A DNA stretch of 64,000 nt from Rossellomorea sp. y25 (GCF_038049935.1 NZ_CP145886.1:3542501-3606500), one strand, 5' to 3'; shown: positions 45,448 to 55,160, counted from the stretch's first letter. A program made the numbers and translations. Notes: generated by a model from the letters alone, not told the origin.

Positions 45448-46252
45448 CGAATGATGCCTCCTCTTGTTTCCTGCTCGAGTACATCTCCAGTTCCTCATTA
45501 GATAAGAACACTCTTAGTTTCTCTTCTAATAGTTTTGGATTTTGACCAGATTGTACTCCAACAACACCTTCAATCACGATTTGCTTCATAAACACTTCTT
45601 TCTCTGTTTTCATCGCTAATTTGGATGCCATGGGCAGAAAGACAAGATTTGCAAGGATCGATCCATATAAAGTCGTTAATAAGGCAATGGCCATATTCGG
45701 GCCCAATGACGTTGGATCATTTAAATTCTTTAACATCAGTACGAGACCAATCAAGGTCCCGATCATACCCCAGGCAGGTGCATACTCCCCCGCCTTGTCC
45801 AGTAAACTTTTATTTTTACGATGTCGCTCTTCTAAAGCGATGATTTCAGCATTCATTATATCTACGATCACGTCCTGCTCAATGCCATCCACTGCTAAGA
45901 GGACACCTTTTCGAATAAAAGGATCCTCCACTTCTTCCACTTCCGCTTCTAATGCGAGAAGGCCTTCACGTCTGGCTTTTTCTGAAAGTGTCACAAACGT
46001 GCGAATGAGACCTTGAAGATCGTATTCCTCGTCACGAAAGGATTCTCTCATCACTTTCCCCATTTGCTTCAATTCCTTGATAGAGAAGCTGACCAACATG
46101 GCAGCGACCAACCCGCCTATCACAACAAACATGGAAGGCAGATCTATGAAGGAACTGAAGCCTGTAATACCTGCGTTCGTAATGATGGCGAAAGCGACGA
46201 ATAGAAACCCAACTACAACCCCGATTGGTGTAAGAACATCAAGCTTTTTCAT
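45437..46252 (-). CDS. motP: Flagellar stator subunit MotP
   Basis: 271 aa. MotA/TolQ fold: four membrane segments (about 6-25, 33-52, 155-175, 185-210) with a large cytoplasmic loop. [19 protein letters not shown] is the conserved third segment that faces the ion path. It lies 60 bases after ccpA with a weak hairpin between, so co-transcription with ccpA is likely, as in B. subtilis. Confidence 0.95.
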   Translation of the reverse strand: MKKLDVLTPIGVVVGFLFVAFAIITNAGITGFSSFIDLPSMFVVIGGLVAAMLVSFSIKELKQMGKVMRESFRDEEYDLQGLIRTFVTLSEKARREGLLALEAEVEEVEDPFIRKGVLLAVDGIEQDVIVDIMNAEIIALEERHRKNKSLLDKAGEYAPAWGMIGTLIGLVLMLKNLNDPTSLGPNMAIALLTTLYGSILANLVFLPMASKLAMKTEKEVFMKQIVIEGVVGVQSGQNPKLLEEKLRVFLSNEELEMYSSRKQEEASFDEA

Positions 46253-46280
46253 TTTGACTCTCCCTACAAAAATAAGTTCT

Positions 46281-46309
46281 GTTTGTCTTTATCTTTTATA
46301 TCGACAAAC
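46281..46309 (-). terminator. Weak hairpin between ccpA and motP
   Basis: GTTTGTC / GACAAAC with a 15-base loop and no clean T-run. It could attenuate rather than stop read-through from ccpA into motPS. Confidence 0.35.
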
Positions 46310-46312
46310 TTC

Positions 46313-47314
46313 TTATTTTGTTGAGTTACGATGTTCAAGTCGATGAGGAAGAACAACTGTTGATTCTTCAACCGTTTCTTTGTTCATATATTTCGTTAAT
46401 AACCTCATCGCTACAGCCCCGATATCATATAAAGGCTGAACAACGGAAGTTAACTGTGGTCTAACCATAAGCGCCAGTCTTGTGTTATCGAAGCTGATCA
46501 CTTCAACTTCATCGGGGATGGACACGTTTTGATCCTGGGCACCGTGAACGACTCCAAGGGCCGTCTCATCATTTCCGACGAACACAGCGGTCGGCTTGTC
46601 CGCAAGCTCAGAAAACTTCTGCCATGCTTCAAGTCCTGAATCATATGTGTACTCACCTTCAACAACCAGGTCGTCACTATATTCCACTCCGGCTTTGGCA
46701 AGGGCCTCTCGGTACCCTTCCAACTTAAACTTCATGTTAATCGTATCGTGGAAAGGACCACTTACAAATCCAATCCGTTTATGCCCTTTTTCTAATAATT
46801 CCGTAACAGCATCATAAGAAGCCGCTTTGTAATCGATATTAACAGATGGAACCTTGTTTGTTTCTTCCACTGCCCCCGCTAACACGATTGGTACCGGAGA
46901 ACGTTCGAATTCCTGAACATGCTCTTCGGAAATGTGACCTCCAAGAAACAGGATTCCATCTACTTGTTTTCCAAGCATCGTGTTAAGAAGATGAAGTTCC
47001 TTCTCGGCATTTTGATCCGAGTTACTTAAGATGATATTGTATTTGTACATCGTTGCGATATCTTCAATCCCACGTGCCAATTCAGCATAGAAAATATTAG
47101 AGATATCCGGAATGATGACTCCGACCGTTGTTGTTTTCTTACTTGCCAGTCCCCTTGCTACAGCATTCGGACGGTATCCAAGGCGGTCTATGACCTCCAG
47201 TACTTTCTTTCTTGTTGCCGGTTTTACATTAGGATTTCCGTTGACTACACGTGAAACGGTTGCCATGGAAACATTTGCTTCTCTTGCTACGTCATATATT
47301 GTAACGTTCATCAT
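46313..47314 (-). CDS. ccpA: Catabolite control protein A
   Basis: 333 aa LacI-family regulator. The [27 protein letters not shown] at about 3-25, hinge-region [13 protein letters not shown] and a periplasmic-binding-like effector domain follow. With HPr-Ser46-P it binds cre sites. Several cre sites occur in this same window (ackA, braB, acuA, megL). AAAGGAGAG precedes a double ATG (47314 or 47311). aroA upstream has a terminator. Confidence 0.98.
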   Translation of the reverse strand: MMNVTIYDVAREANVSMATVSRVVNGNPNVKPATRKKVLEVIDRLGYRPNAVARGLASKKTTTVGVIIPDISNIFYAELARGIEDIATMYKYNIILSNSDQNAEKELHLLNTMLGKQVDGILFLGGHISEEHVQEFERSPVPIVLAGAVEETNKVPSVNIDYKAASYDAVTELLEKGHKRIGFVSGPFHDTINMKFKLEGYREALAKAGVEYSDDLVVEGEYTYDSGLEAWQKFSELADKPTAVFVGNDETALGVVHGAQDQNVSIPDEVEVISFDNTRLALMVRPQLTSVVQPLYDIGAVAMRLLTKYMNKETVEESTVVLPHRLEHRNSTK

Positions 47315-47347
47315 TAACTCTCCTTTACTCTTCTACTCATTTATCTT

Positions 47348-47386
47348 ATTTTACACTAAATAAACCTAAAGAAAAAAGCGATTACA
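47348..47386 (-). promoter_or_regulatory. ccpA promoter with cre-like overlap
   Basis: -10 TAAAAT (47348-47353); -35 is weak (TTTTTC, 47371-47376). TGTAATCGCTTTTT (47373-47386, minus strand) fits cre at 12 of 14 and overlaps -35, which suggests possible autorepression. The rest of the gap up to 47620 holds nothing that I recognise. Confidence 0.4.
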
Positions 47387-47588
47387 ATAGTTTGTTAAAA
47401 AATGCACATATTTATATTCACGTTAGTGTTTTTTTCAATGTATATAGGTTATTTATCTGCAATTACCTAGATAATCATACGATAGTCTCTATATTCCTGC
47501 AACGACTCCGCCTTATCTTAATAAAAAGTTCATAATAGCTTGAGCTTGCAGAAGCGGGGGAGGTTTAGTGGAGAAAACAAGCAAAGGA

Positions 47589-47877
47589 CGAATCTTCAGA
47601 GGGTATTTTGACAGGTTATTGGTTGGGGATTTCGCTGATATATTTGGGGGTTCGCTGTTATATTTGGGATTTCGCTGATATATTTGGGATTTCGCTGATA
47701 TATTGAAGATTTCGCTGATATATCTGGGATTCCGCTGTTAAAAATCTGAATTCCGCTGTAATAATTAGATTTCGCCGTTATATTTGGAATATCGCCGTTA
47801 AAACCGAAATTTCGCCGTTAAAATCAGAATTTCACCGTTAAAATGAAATTTTCGCCGATATCCCTAATGAAGATTCG
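47589..47877. repeat. Tandem array D, twelve 20-bp units, flanked by inverted repeats
   Basis: TTCGCTG, TCCGCTG, TTCGCCG and like words start at 47631, 47651, 47671, 47691, 47711, 47731, 47752, 47771, 47791, 47811, 47831 and 47851: a 20-bp pitch. CTG forms dominate on the left and CCG forms on the right. CGAATCTTC (47589-47597) and GAAGATTCG (47869-47877) are perfect inverted repeats at the two edges. It lies between the aroA terminator and the ccpA promoter. Confidence 0.93.
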
Positions 47878-48000
47878 ATGTTTCAATTAAAAACTCAGGT
47901 ATTTCGCTACTCCCAAACAAAGAATTGGGCTTTCAAAAGGACATTACTTTAAAAAATGCCTAAAGTGATCGTAAAAACTCGTATTTTTCTTTCGAAAATC

Positions 48001-48041
48001 AAAAACAAAGGGTTGGACCCCATGAATAGGATCCAACCCTT
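48001..48041 (-). terminator. aroA terminator
   Basis: AAGGGTTGGA / TCCAACCCTT (48008-48041), then TTGTTTTTG on the minus strand. Confidence 0.82.
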
Positions 48042-48053
48042 CTCTTATATACA

Positions 48054-49130
48054 TTATACTTCGATCGTTCTGCCTTTTAATAGCTCCTGGTAGAAATGAT
48101 CAAATTGATCTAAATCCATTTGCTGAGCTGAATCGGATAGGGCAACGGCAGGATCAGGATGAACCTCGGCCATTACTCCATCTGCACCGATGGCAAGTGC
48201 TGCTTTTGCCGTTGGGAGCAATAGATCTCTACGTCCAGTCGAATGTGTTACATCCACGAATACCGGTAGATGCGTTTCTTGCTTAAGAATTGGGACAGCC
48301 GAAATGTCCAATGTGTTTCTTGTTGCTTTTTCATACGTACGAATTCCACGTTCACAAAGGATGATGTCTCCATTTCCTTGTGAAATGATGTATTCGGCAG
48401 CGTTGATGAACTCATCGATCGTTGCAGCTAAACCGCGTTTAAGCAATACGGGCTTTTTCACTGCCCCGGCTGCTTTTAACAGCTCAAAGTTTTGCATATT
48501 TCTCGCACCGATTTGAATCACATCAATGTATTCCAGCGCAGGTTCGATATCGGCTGGATTAACGATCTCACTTACGACAGCTAAATCATATTCATCCGCC
48601 ACTTTTTTAAGAATTTTCAAGCCTTCAATCCCGAGGCCCTGGAAATCATAAGGTGAAGTTCTAGGTTTGAATGCCCCGCCTCGAAGCAATTTAAGTCCTT
48701 TTGCTTTAACGGCCTTCGCCACTTCAGCCACTTGCTCGTAAGATTCAACGGCACATGGACCGAAAATGAAATGAGGCTTTCCATCACCAATGGAATCTCC
48801 GTTGATATTGACAATCGTATCATCCGGTTTCTTTTTACGGGAAACAAGCAATGCTTTACGGTGATCGTCTTTTTGCAACTCTAAACCGGCTTTAAAGATC
48901 TCTTTAAAAATATGTTCAATGGTAGAATGTTCGAATGGACCATTGTTATTTTCTTTAATCAGATCTAGCATGCCTCTTTCGCGAACAGGATCATAGCGGT
49001 ATACTCCTTGAGTCTCCTTGACACGCCCGATTTCCTGAACTAGTTTAGCACGTTCATTAATGGTGTCTAATAGTTTTAGGTTCATCTCGTCGACTTGTTT
49101 TCGTAATTGATCGAGCTCTTGATTACTCAC
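48054..49130 (-). CDS. aroA: Bifunctional chorismate mutase / DAHP synthase AroA(G)
   Basis: 358 aa. An N-terminal AroQ-type chorismate mutase domain (about 1-85; [26 protein letters not shown]) is fused to a DAHP synthase I barrel (about 100-355; [38 protein letters not shown]). It commits PEP and erythrose-4-phosphate to aromatic synthesis, with the mutase domain serving as a prephenate/chorismate feedback site. Start GTG 49130 with AGGGTG upstream. Directly upstream of ccpA, as in B. subtilis, but split from it by array D. Confidence 0.97.
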   Translation of the reverse strand: MSNQELDQLRKQVDEMNLKLLDTINERAKLVQEIGRVKETQGVYRYDPVRERGMLDLIKENNNGPFEHSTIEHIFKEIFKAGLELQKDDHRKALLVSRKKKPDDTIVNINGDSIGDGKPHFIFGPCAVESYEQVAEVAKAVKAKGLKLLRGGAFKPRTSPYDFQGLGIEGLKILKKVADEYDLAVVSEIVNPADIEPALEYIDVIQIGARNMQNFELLKAAGAVKKPVLLKRGLAATIDEFINAAEYIISQGNGDIILCERGIRTYEKATRNTLDISAVPILKQETHLPVFVDVTHSTGRRDLLLPTAKAALAIGADGVMAEVHPDPAVALSDSAQQMDLDQFDHFYQELLKGRTIEV

Positions 49131-49220
49131 AATACAGCACCCTTTCTTTTTTTATCCTGTTCATACGTAAAAACTGTTATAGTTTTAAGAAAGTATGATA
49201 CATTTTTGATATTGAAACTT

Positions 49221-49249
49221 ATTATAATAGAACATATCTAAAATGTCAC
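49221..49249 (-). promoter_or_regulatory. aroA promoter
   Basis: -35 GTGACA (49244-49249), 17 bp, -10 TATAAT (49221-49226) on the minus strand. Confidence 0.7.
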
Positions 49250-49335
49250 GATAAAATTCTTTATTAATTAGACGCTTTTAAGCACTAAAGTATTTTAGTA
49301 TTGTATGAGAATAGGCTAAAGTGGGTGAACACTAA

Positions 49336-51492
49336 TTGAAAAATAAGCAAAAAATTTTTGCATTAGATATCGGAACCAGGTCGGTCGTCGGGATTATTTT
49401 AGAAGAAATAGACGGAATATTTCAAGTTTCAGATATTTTAGTAGAAGAGCATAAAAAGAGAGCCATGCTGGATGGTCAGATTCATGACGTTCCTGCTGTA
49501 TCAGAGGTCATTTACTCCATTAAAGCGCGTTTGGAAAAGAAACATGGCCCCCTTTATAAAGTGTGTGTCGCAGCAGCCGGAAGAGCTCTGAAAACGGAAA
49601 TAGCATCTTGCACATCAAATATTAAAGGAAAACCCCTTCTTCAAAAAAACGATATCCTCCATCTGGAGTTAAGTGCTGTCCAGCAAGCTCAAGCATTAGC
49701 TGCAGAAAATGAAAATGATACGAAGGGCTACCACTATTACTGTGTTGGTTATTCTGTCCTATTTTACCGTTTGGATGGTGAAGAAATCGGAAGCCTCATC
49801 GATCAGCAAGGGGATGAAGCCACCGTCGAGATTATCGCGACTTTCCTCCCACGTGTCGTGGTTGAATCCTTGATTGCGGCACTCAATCGCGCCGGCCTTG
49901 AAATGGACGCTTTGACATTAGAGCCCATCGCTGCCATTAATGTGCTTATTCCAGAATCCATGAGACGACTCAATGTAGCCCTCGTTGATATCGGAGCAGG
50001 AACATCGGATATCGCGATCACCAATATGGGGACTGTCATTGCCTATGGGATGGTCCCGACAGCCGGGGATGAAATAACGGAAGCCCTCAGCCATGAATTA
50101 TTGTTGGACTTTCCACTTGCGGAACAGGCAAAGAGGGAGCTTCAGTCCAGAGATCTGATTACTGTTACCGATATTCTTGGCTTTGAAACGAGTTATCCTG
50201 CACATGAGGTGGTGGAGAAAATCACACCAGCTGTGAATCGGTTGGCAGAAGAGATTTCAAAGGAGATTCTCCGTTTGAACAATGGAAAGCCCCCACAAGC
50301 TGTCATGCTTGTAGGAGGAGGCAGCCTAACACCTGTACTGCCCGACCGATTGGCAGCATCCCTGCAGCTTCCTCATAATCGGGTCGCTGTAAGAGGCGTA
50401 GAGGCGATTCAGAATATAACCATATTGGATGAAGTAACGAAAGGACCTGACCTCGTTACCCCGATTGGAATTGCCATTGCTGCTAAACAAGCCCCTGTTC
50501 AATACGTCACCGCTCACGTGAACAATCAACCTGTCCGATTGTTTGAAGTAAAGGACTTAACGGTCGGCGACTGCATTTTGGCTGCTGGGTTAAAGTTGAG
50601 TAAATGGCACGGGATACCGGGAAGTGGATTCTTTGTATCAGTCAATGGTCAAGATATATCTTTGCCAGGAGGTCACGGTCACCCGCCCCTCATTGAAAAA
50701 AATGGTCTGCCTAGTGCACTTGATGAAAACATTAAAAATAACGATATTATTTCTGTTCATAGAGGAAATGACGGAACTCAACCCAGGGTAAGCATCGGTG
50801 ATCTGATTGACACGTCCTCTTCTAAACAGATTGTCATTGGCGATGACAATTATGTAGTTACTCCACTCGTATACAGAAACAATCAGCGTGCATCCCTTGA
50901 TGATACCATTCAGGATCGTGATTCTATTCGAATCGAATTAACGGAATCACTCTTCGACGTGTTAAAGCATTTTGGGTATGAAGAATGGGTAGAATGCACA
51001 AAGCCCTATCATATTTCCATCAATGGAAAAGAAACGTTCTTCCCTGCCTATAGCGGAAAGCTATTCATAAACGGTATTGAGGCGAAGCTTTCATCAAGGA
51101 TTCAGCAGAATGATATCGTTTCATTCAAACCTGGTTCCACACCAACGGTAAAGGAGCTTCTCATCAAGAAACAGCTCACCCCGGGGTCCACTATCCTGAT
51201 TACTTTTAACGGCAAGAAAGTAGAACTTATGAAAGAGAGCAGCCGGGTTTATCGCAATGGGATTAATCTTAAAATGGATGATCGATTATTATCCGGTGAT
51301 ACAATTGAAATAGAAGCACAACAAATGAGCTCATTTATTTTCCAAGACTTGTTTAATTCAGTTGAAGTCAATATGCCTTCTCATGCGAATGGGAGCTTCG
51401 TACTCTTGAAAAATGGGGAGGAAACCACCTTTTATGAGGAAATCCAACAGGGGGATGAACTCGAAATCGTGTGGCCTAAAGGGACACGCTGA
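49336..51492 (+). CDS. FtsA/PilM-like actin-fold ATPase with long C-terminal extension
   Basis: 718 aa. Residues about 1-345 match an FtsA-type actin fold: FALDIGTRSVVGIILEE (phosphate 1), an SHS2-like insert (about 80-170), VALVDIGAGTSDIAI (phosphate 2) and PQAVMLVGGGSLTPVLPDRLA (adenosine). No C-terminal membrane helix is seen. Residues about 375-718 are a beta-rich extension with repeated KNGLPSALDENIKNNDIISV-like and ...DDTIQDRDSIRIEL-like modules, resembling repeated beta-grasp/SLBB-like domains. Annotated in related genomes as a division protein, but the true ftsA lies in the dcw cluster. Start TTG 49336 with GGGTGA upstream. Divergent from aroA. Confidence 0.8.
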   Translation: MKNKQKIFALDIGTRSVVGIILEEIDGIFQVSDILVEEHKKRAMLDGQIHDVPAVSEVIYSIKARLEKKHGPLYKVCVAAAGRALKTEIASCTSNIKGKPLLQKNDILHLELSAVQQAQALAAENENDTKGYHYYCVGYSVLFYRLDGEEIGSLIDQQGDEATVEIIATFLPRVVVESLIAALNRAGLEMDALTLEPIAAINVLIPESMRRLNVALVDIGAGTSDIAITNMGTVIAYGMVPTAGDEITEALSHELLLDFPLAEQAKRELQSRDLITVTDILGFETSYPAHEVVEKITPAVNRLAEEISKEILRLNNGKPPQAVMLVGGGSLTPVLPDRLAASLQLPHNRVAVRGVEAIQNITILDEVTKGPDLVTPIGIAIAAKQAPVQYVTAHVNNQPVRLFEVKDLTVGDCILAAGLKLSKWHGIPGSGFFVSVNGQDISLPGGHGHPPLIEKNGLPSALDENIKNNDIISVHRGNDGTQPRVSIGDLIDTSSSKQIVIGDDNYVVTPLVYRNNQRASLDDTIQDRDSIRIELTESLFDVLKHFGYEEWVECTKPYHISINGKETFFPAYSGKLFINGIEAKLSSRIQQNDIVSFKPGSTPTVKELLIKKQLTPGSTILITFNGKKVELMKESSRVYRNGINLKMDDRLLSGDTIEIEAQQMSSFIFQDLFNSVEVNMPSHANGSFVLLKNGEETTFYEEIQQGDELEIVWPKGTR

Positions 51493-51505
51493 CTATCAGA
51501 CAGAA

Positions 51506-51533
51506 AAAAACTGGCATTTACGCCAGTTTTTTT
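51506..51533. terminator. Bidirectional terminator after the FtsA-like gene
   Basis: AAAAACTGGC-ATTTAC-GCCAGTTTTTTT, shared with the convergent ytxH-like gene whose stop is at 51536. Confidence 0.88.
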
Positions 51534-51535
51534 GT

Positions 51536-52108
51536 TTACGATCCAACTTGGCCAGGTAAGCTGCTCGTACGGTTAGTTGGATGGATATTGTTATTATCTG
51601 TAGAAATAGAGCTTGTTGAAGGCTGAGTGCCGTTTACAGAAGAGGTCGAGTCGCCTGTCACTTCTTCTCCCGCTTCTTTCACTTTCCCACCAATATCCTT
51701 CAATTCTTCTGCTGCTTCTTTGGTAGTGGCTATAATTTCAGAAGAATCTTCTTTTACTTGATTCACTTGATCAATCACATCATCATTCACCTTTTCATAA
51801 AGGCTCTGTGCATCGTTGATCGCTTCCTTTAATACAGTAGACGCCGTTTTAAGGCGATCCTGCCAGTCGTTCATGATTCCCGATGGATTTTCTCTTACCT
51901 TTGCCACCATCCCCATCGTAGAGTCTTTCACGTTTGATGTTCTCGAAGATACTCTCTTTCTTGTTGTTTTATCAAGCATAGCCACTGCGCCGCCTACTAC
52001 AGCTCCCACAACCATGCCTTTTAATAACTTACCGTTCTTCTCACCGGAAGTGCCGTTCTTCGTAGTCGTATTACTTGTTTGAGTTTTATATGGTACAGTC
52101 TGTGTCAT
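51536..52108 (-). CDS. YtxH-like / GvpP-type stress protein (second copy)
   Basis: 190 aa. Low-complexity polar N-terminus (1-28), a short glycine-rich hydrophobic segment GMVVGAVVGGAVAMLDKTTRK (about 30-50), then long amphipathic helices rich in Lys, Glu, Thr and a Ser/Asn/Thr tail. The plan is that of YtxH-domain proteins. It has its own sigma-B-type promoter and is separate from ytxGH, so it looks like a duplicated paralogue. Function unknown. Confidence 0.75.
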   Translation of the reverse strand: MTQTVPYKTQTSNTTTKNGTSGEKNGKLLKGMVVGAVVGGAVAMLDKTTRKRVSSRTSNVKDSTMGMVAKVRENPSGIMNDWQDRLKTASTVLKEAINDAQSLYEKVNDDVIDQVNQVKEDSSEIIATTKEAAEELKDIGGKVKEAGEEVTGDSTSSVNGTQPSTSSISTDNNNIHPTNRTSSLPGQVGS

Positions 52109-52159
52109 GAATCGTTCCTCCTAGTTTACTTTAGATAATTTTTTATTCTTATAGAGTAA

Positions 52160-52184
52160 ATTCCCTGTATTATAGAAAATAAAC
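52160..52184 (-). promoter_or_regulatory. Sigma-B-type promoter of the second ytxH-like gene
   Basis: Minus strand GTTTAT (52179-52184), 13 bp, GGGAAT (52160-52165), fitting GTTTAW-N13-GGGWAW. Confidence 0.7.
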
Positions 52185-52251
52185 ACATGGGAGGGAATTA
52201 CCAAAAATTATTAGGAATCCCAAACGAAATCATCAGTAAGTACACATAAAA

Positions 52252-52278
52252 TAAAAAAGACCCTGTCAAAACAGAGTC
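52252..52278 (-). terminator. ytxJ terminator
   Basis: GACTCTG-TTTTGA-CAGGGTC then TTTTTTAT on the minus strand. Confidence 0.83.
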
Positions 52279-52285
52279 CTTTCCC

Positions 52286-52600
52286 CTACAACTTATTTAA
52301 TTCATTCTCAGTAATATTCCAATGTGAAGCATTCCAGCCTGGTTTCCCTTCAATAAAAAGAAAGGCTTGCGGCGATTCATGCTTAATGCCGTACTTCTCA
52401 GCAATATGACTGGATAGCTCCCTTGATTCCTGAACGGCTAAATAGTAGCCGTCTTCTTCTTCATGCTTGTTTAAGAAAGCTTGGTATTCGTTGAAAGCAT
52501 TTGAGCTTATCGGACATGTTAAGCTGTGCTTCATAAAAAAGAAGCGGGAACTTGTTTCAGAAAGCTTTTCAAACTCTTGAACGGTTTCAATCTTTTGCAT
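52286..52600 (-). CDS. ytxJ: Monothiol bacilliredoxin-like protein YtxJ
   Basis: 104 aa, thioredoxin fold. The MKHSLTCPISSNAFNEY segment has the single TCPIS active cysteine typical of YtxJ, proposed to act with bacillithiol. Start ATG 52600 has GGGAG ten bases upstream; two ATGs nearer are too close to it. It follows ytxH but after a strong terminator at 52678-52711, so it may rely on read-through or an own promoter. Confidence 0.92.
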   Translation of the reverse strand: MQKIETVQEFEKLSETSSRFFFMKHSLTCPISSNAFNEYQAFLNKHEEEDGYYLAVQESRELSSHIAEKYGIKHESPQAFLFIEGKPGWNASHWNITENELNKL

Positions 52601-52677
52601 GAGATTCATACTCCCTTTCATACATGTGCTTTATTAGACAAGAGACAAACGGATGCCTCCTGGCTTTTAATTGCAAC

Positions 52678-52711
52678 AAAAAAACGGTGAAGTAATCATA
52701 TCACTTCACCG
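52678..52711 (-). terminator. ytxGH terminator
   Basis: CGGTGAAGT / ACTTCACCG, a 9-bp stem, then TTTTTTTG on the minus strand. Confidence 0.87.
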
Positions 52712-52727
52712 CCCCTGGAATCAATTA

Positions 52728-53210
52728 TTATTGATTGTATGTTTTTTCAGTTTCATCAAACGCCTTTTTTGTTTCTTCGAGCTTTTGATTCACATCTTCT
52801 GTTTCTTCAACAGGTGTTGTTTCACCTACAGCAACAGCTTGCAGCTCATCATTTGTTTCTTGAAGCTCGTTATTATTAGAGCGGTATGTTTTCAGCTTGC
52901 CAACCACATTGTTGGATTGCTCCTGTACTGATTTTGTTAGGGCAGAAGATTTTTCTTTCGCAACCGCTGCAAGTTCATTGCTCTTTTCTACAGCCGTGTC
53001 TTTCCACTGACCTGTCTTTTCTTTCAGGACGCCTGCCTGTTCGTTAATATCATGACGAAGATCTTTACCGGATTTAGGAGCCAGTAGTAGAGCTGTAGCC
53101 GCTCCTACGATTCCTCCGATCAGTGTTCCGATCATGAAGTCCTTTGAATTAATGTTGTTGCTGTCATTTGTTTGGTTCTGGTTCTGGTTTTGATTGTACT
53201 GTTGTGTCAT
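52728..53210 (-). CDS. ytxH: General stress protein YtxH
   Basis: 160 aa. Gln/Asn-rich N-terminus (1-24), the YtxH domain core IGTLIGGIVGAATALLLAPKSGKDLR (about 28-53), then long charged helices and a Glu/Thr tail. Probably a membrane-attached stress protein; molecular role unknown. It follows ytxG by 16 bases and shares the sigma-B promoter. Confidence 0.92.
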   Translation of the reverse strand: MTQQYNQNQNQNQTNDSNNINSKDFMIGTLIGGIVGAATALLLAPKSGKDLRHDINEQAGVLKEKTGQWKDTAVEKSNELAAVAKEKSSALTKSVQEQSNNVVGKLKTYRSNNNELQETNDELQAVAVGETTPVEETEDVNQKLEETKKAFDETEKTYNQ

Positions 53211-53226
53211 TTTAAAATTCCCCTCT

Positions 53227-53739
53227 CTAATTGTTATAAGATCTTGCTCTTTTTATCAATTTTTCTTGAGAACGAACTTCTTTTGGTGTTTGGTTTTGAA
53301 CAGCTTCATCAGGTTGAGTTGGCTGTTTTTCCTGTTTTTGTTTCCATTTGTCCTTTAACTCAATGAAAGCATTTCCCCACTGAACAACCTGTGAAATCTT
53401 CCCTTGATTCCGTTCAAGTTCAGTTGAAATGGAAGTACTTACTTTCTTAACCGAGTTATTAAGGTTCTGGATGGAGTGCCCTACATCTCTTACTGCATAA
53501 ACAACAGTGTTCAGATCCTCAGATTTCTTCTGGATATCCTCGGCTAATAGGTTTGTTTTATGTAGTAATTCTGTGGACTCTTTTGTTACTCCTTGAAGCT
53601 GACTCTCAAGGCCGGTCAATGTAGTTGAAACACTGTCTAAAGTTGAGCCTAGAGACTTCAATGTTTTCATTACACTCATAACTAAAATAAAAAATGCAAC
53701 TGCTATTACAGCCACGCTTAGATAAAGAATTATTTCCAT
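53227..53739 (-). CDS. ytxG: DUF948 stress protein YtxG
   Basis: 170 aa. An N-terminal membrane helix (about 2-24) then a long coiled region of the methyl-accepting-like DUF948 type ([30 protein letters not shown]). Start ATG 53739 has GGAGGTG upstream; a 5-codon longer frame overlaps the site. First gene of the ytxGH(J) unit, read from a sigma-B promoter. Confidence 0.92.
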   Translation of the reverse strand: MEIILYLSVAVIAVAFFILVMSVMKTLKSLGSTLDSVSTTLTGLESQLQGVTKESTELLHKTNLLAEDIQKKSEDLNTVVYAVRDVGHSIQNLNNSVKKVSTSISTELERNQGKISQVVQWGNAFIELKDKWKQKQEKQPTQPDEAVQNQTPKEVRSQEKLIKRARSYNN

Positions 53740-53767
53740 ATGCCACACCTCCATGTATAGAAATTCT

Positions 53768-53792
53768 TTACCCTTATCATAAACAAATAAAC
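53768..53792 (-). promoter_or_regulatory. Sigma-B promoter of ytxGH
   Basis: Minus strand GTTTAT (53787-53792), 13 bp, GGGTAA (53768-53773), a full match to GTTTAW-N13-GGGWAW. The homologous B. subtilis operon is sigma-B dependent. Confidence 0.8.
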
Positions 53793-53945
53793 ATTATACT
53801 AGTATTTCTTCCTTTCTCATGAATTCTCCTGCATGAAAAAATAAAAAATATTTCTTCTTTTAGCTTTTCTCATTTTGTTTATCGCATCCATTAAATCATG
53901 TTTTAGGGTACAATAAAATGGACTATATACAAAGGGGAAGATAAC

Positions 53946-55061
53946 ATGAAAGATCCACGCATTGAAAAACTGGCAAAAAATTTAATTCAATATTCCGTGC
54001 AGTTACAGCCTGGAGAGAAAGTATTGATCGAAAACTTCGGCTTGCAACGGGAACTAGTGACAGCACTCGTTAAGGAAGCATATGCAGCCGGGGGATATCC
54101 TTTTGTGTCACTTAAAGATCACGCAGTAGACCGCGCATTATTGATGGGTGCCCAAGAAGAACAATACAACATGATTGCAAGCTTTGAAGCGAATGTCATG
54201 GAACAGATGGATGCGTATATCGGTTTGCGCTCAGGTGATAATATCAGTGAACAATCGGATGTACCTGACGAAAAGATGAAGATCCATGGAAATACAATTG
54301 GTAAAAAAGTACATAGAGAAATTCGTGTCCCTAAGAAAAAGTGGGTCGTGCTCCGCTATCCGACTGCTTCGATGGCACAGCTCGCCAATATGAGTACAGA
54401 AGGCTTCGAAGACTTCTACTTCGATGTCTGCAACCTGGACTACAGCAAAATGGACAGTGCCATGGATAACCTGGTCGAACTCATGAACAAAACGGATAAA
54501 GTCCGCCTTGTCGGAGAAGGGACGGACCTTACATTCTCAATCAAGGACATTCCTGCAGTGAAATGTGCGGGACGCCTGAACATTCCCGATGGTGAAGTGT
54601 ACAGTGCACCTGTGAAGAATTCGGTGAACGGCGTGATTTCTTACAATACGCCATCTCCATATAACGGATTTACGTTCGAAAATGTAAAATTGACATTCAA
54701 AGAAGGTAAGATTGTTGAAGCTACTGCAAATGACACTGAGCGAATCAACAAAATCTTTGATACGGATGAAGGGGCAAGATACGTAGGTGAATTCGCCATT
54801 GGTGTGAATCCATACATCCAGCATCCGATGCAGGACATCTTATTTGACGAAAAGATTGATGGCAGCTTCCACTTTACACCGGGTGAATGCTACGAAGAAG
54901 CGTATAATGGAAACCACTCGAACATTCACTGGGATATGGTGATGATTCAGCGTCCTGAGTATGGTGGAGGCGAGATCTATTTCGATGATGTATTAATTCG
55001 CAAAGACGGTCGATTTGTCATTGAAGAACTAGATGTGCTGAATCCTGAGAATTTGAAGTAA
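53946..55061 (+). CDS. M29 family aminopeptidase (AmpS/PepS-like)
   Basis: 371 aa, shorter than the 410-residue AmpS type. The segment GRLNIPDGEVYSAPVKNSVNG holds a metal Glu, GARYVGEFAIGVNP a second, and NHSNIHWDMVM a His and Asp pair, as in the two-metal site of M29 enzymes. It releases N-terminal residues from short peptides in the cytoplasm. AAGGGGAAG precedes ATG 53946. Located between ytxG and murC, where B. subtilis has no such gene to my knowledge, so likely a lineage-specific insertion. Confidence 0.9.
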   Translation: MKDPRIEKLAKNLIQYSVQLQPGEKVLIENFGLQRELVTALVKEAYAAGGYPFVSLKDHAVDRALLMGAQEEQYNMIASFEANVMEQMDAYIGLRSGDNISEQSDVPDEKMKIHGNTIGKKVHREIRVPKKKWVVLRYPTASMAQLANMSTEGFEDFYFDVCNLDYSKMDSAMDNLVELMNKTDKVRLVGEGTDLTFSIKDIPAVKCAGRLNIPDGEVYSAPVKNSVNGVISYNTPSPYNGFTFENVKLTFKEGKIVEATANDTERINKIFDTDEGARYVGEFAIGVNPYIQHPMQDILFDEKIDGSFHFTPGECYEEAYNGNHSNIHWDMVMIQRPEYGGGEIYFDDVLIRKDGRFVIEELDVLNPENLK

Positions 55062-55066
55062 ACGGA

Positions 55067-55101
55067 AAAGCCACCGTCATGAATCATGACGGTGGCTTTT
55101 T
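55067..55101 (+). terminator. Aminopeptidase gene terminator
   Basis: AAAAGCCACCGTCATG / CATGACGGTGGCTTTT, a 16-bp perfect stem with T5. Confidence 0.92.
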
Positions 55102-55160
55102 ATTGTAGTGTGAATCTTTGGAGGGCCGACTGATTGGATGTTGAACACTTGAGAATGATT

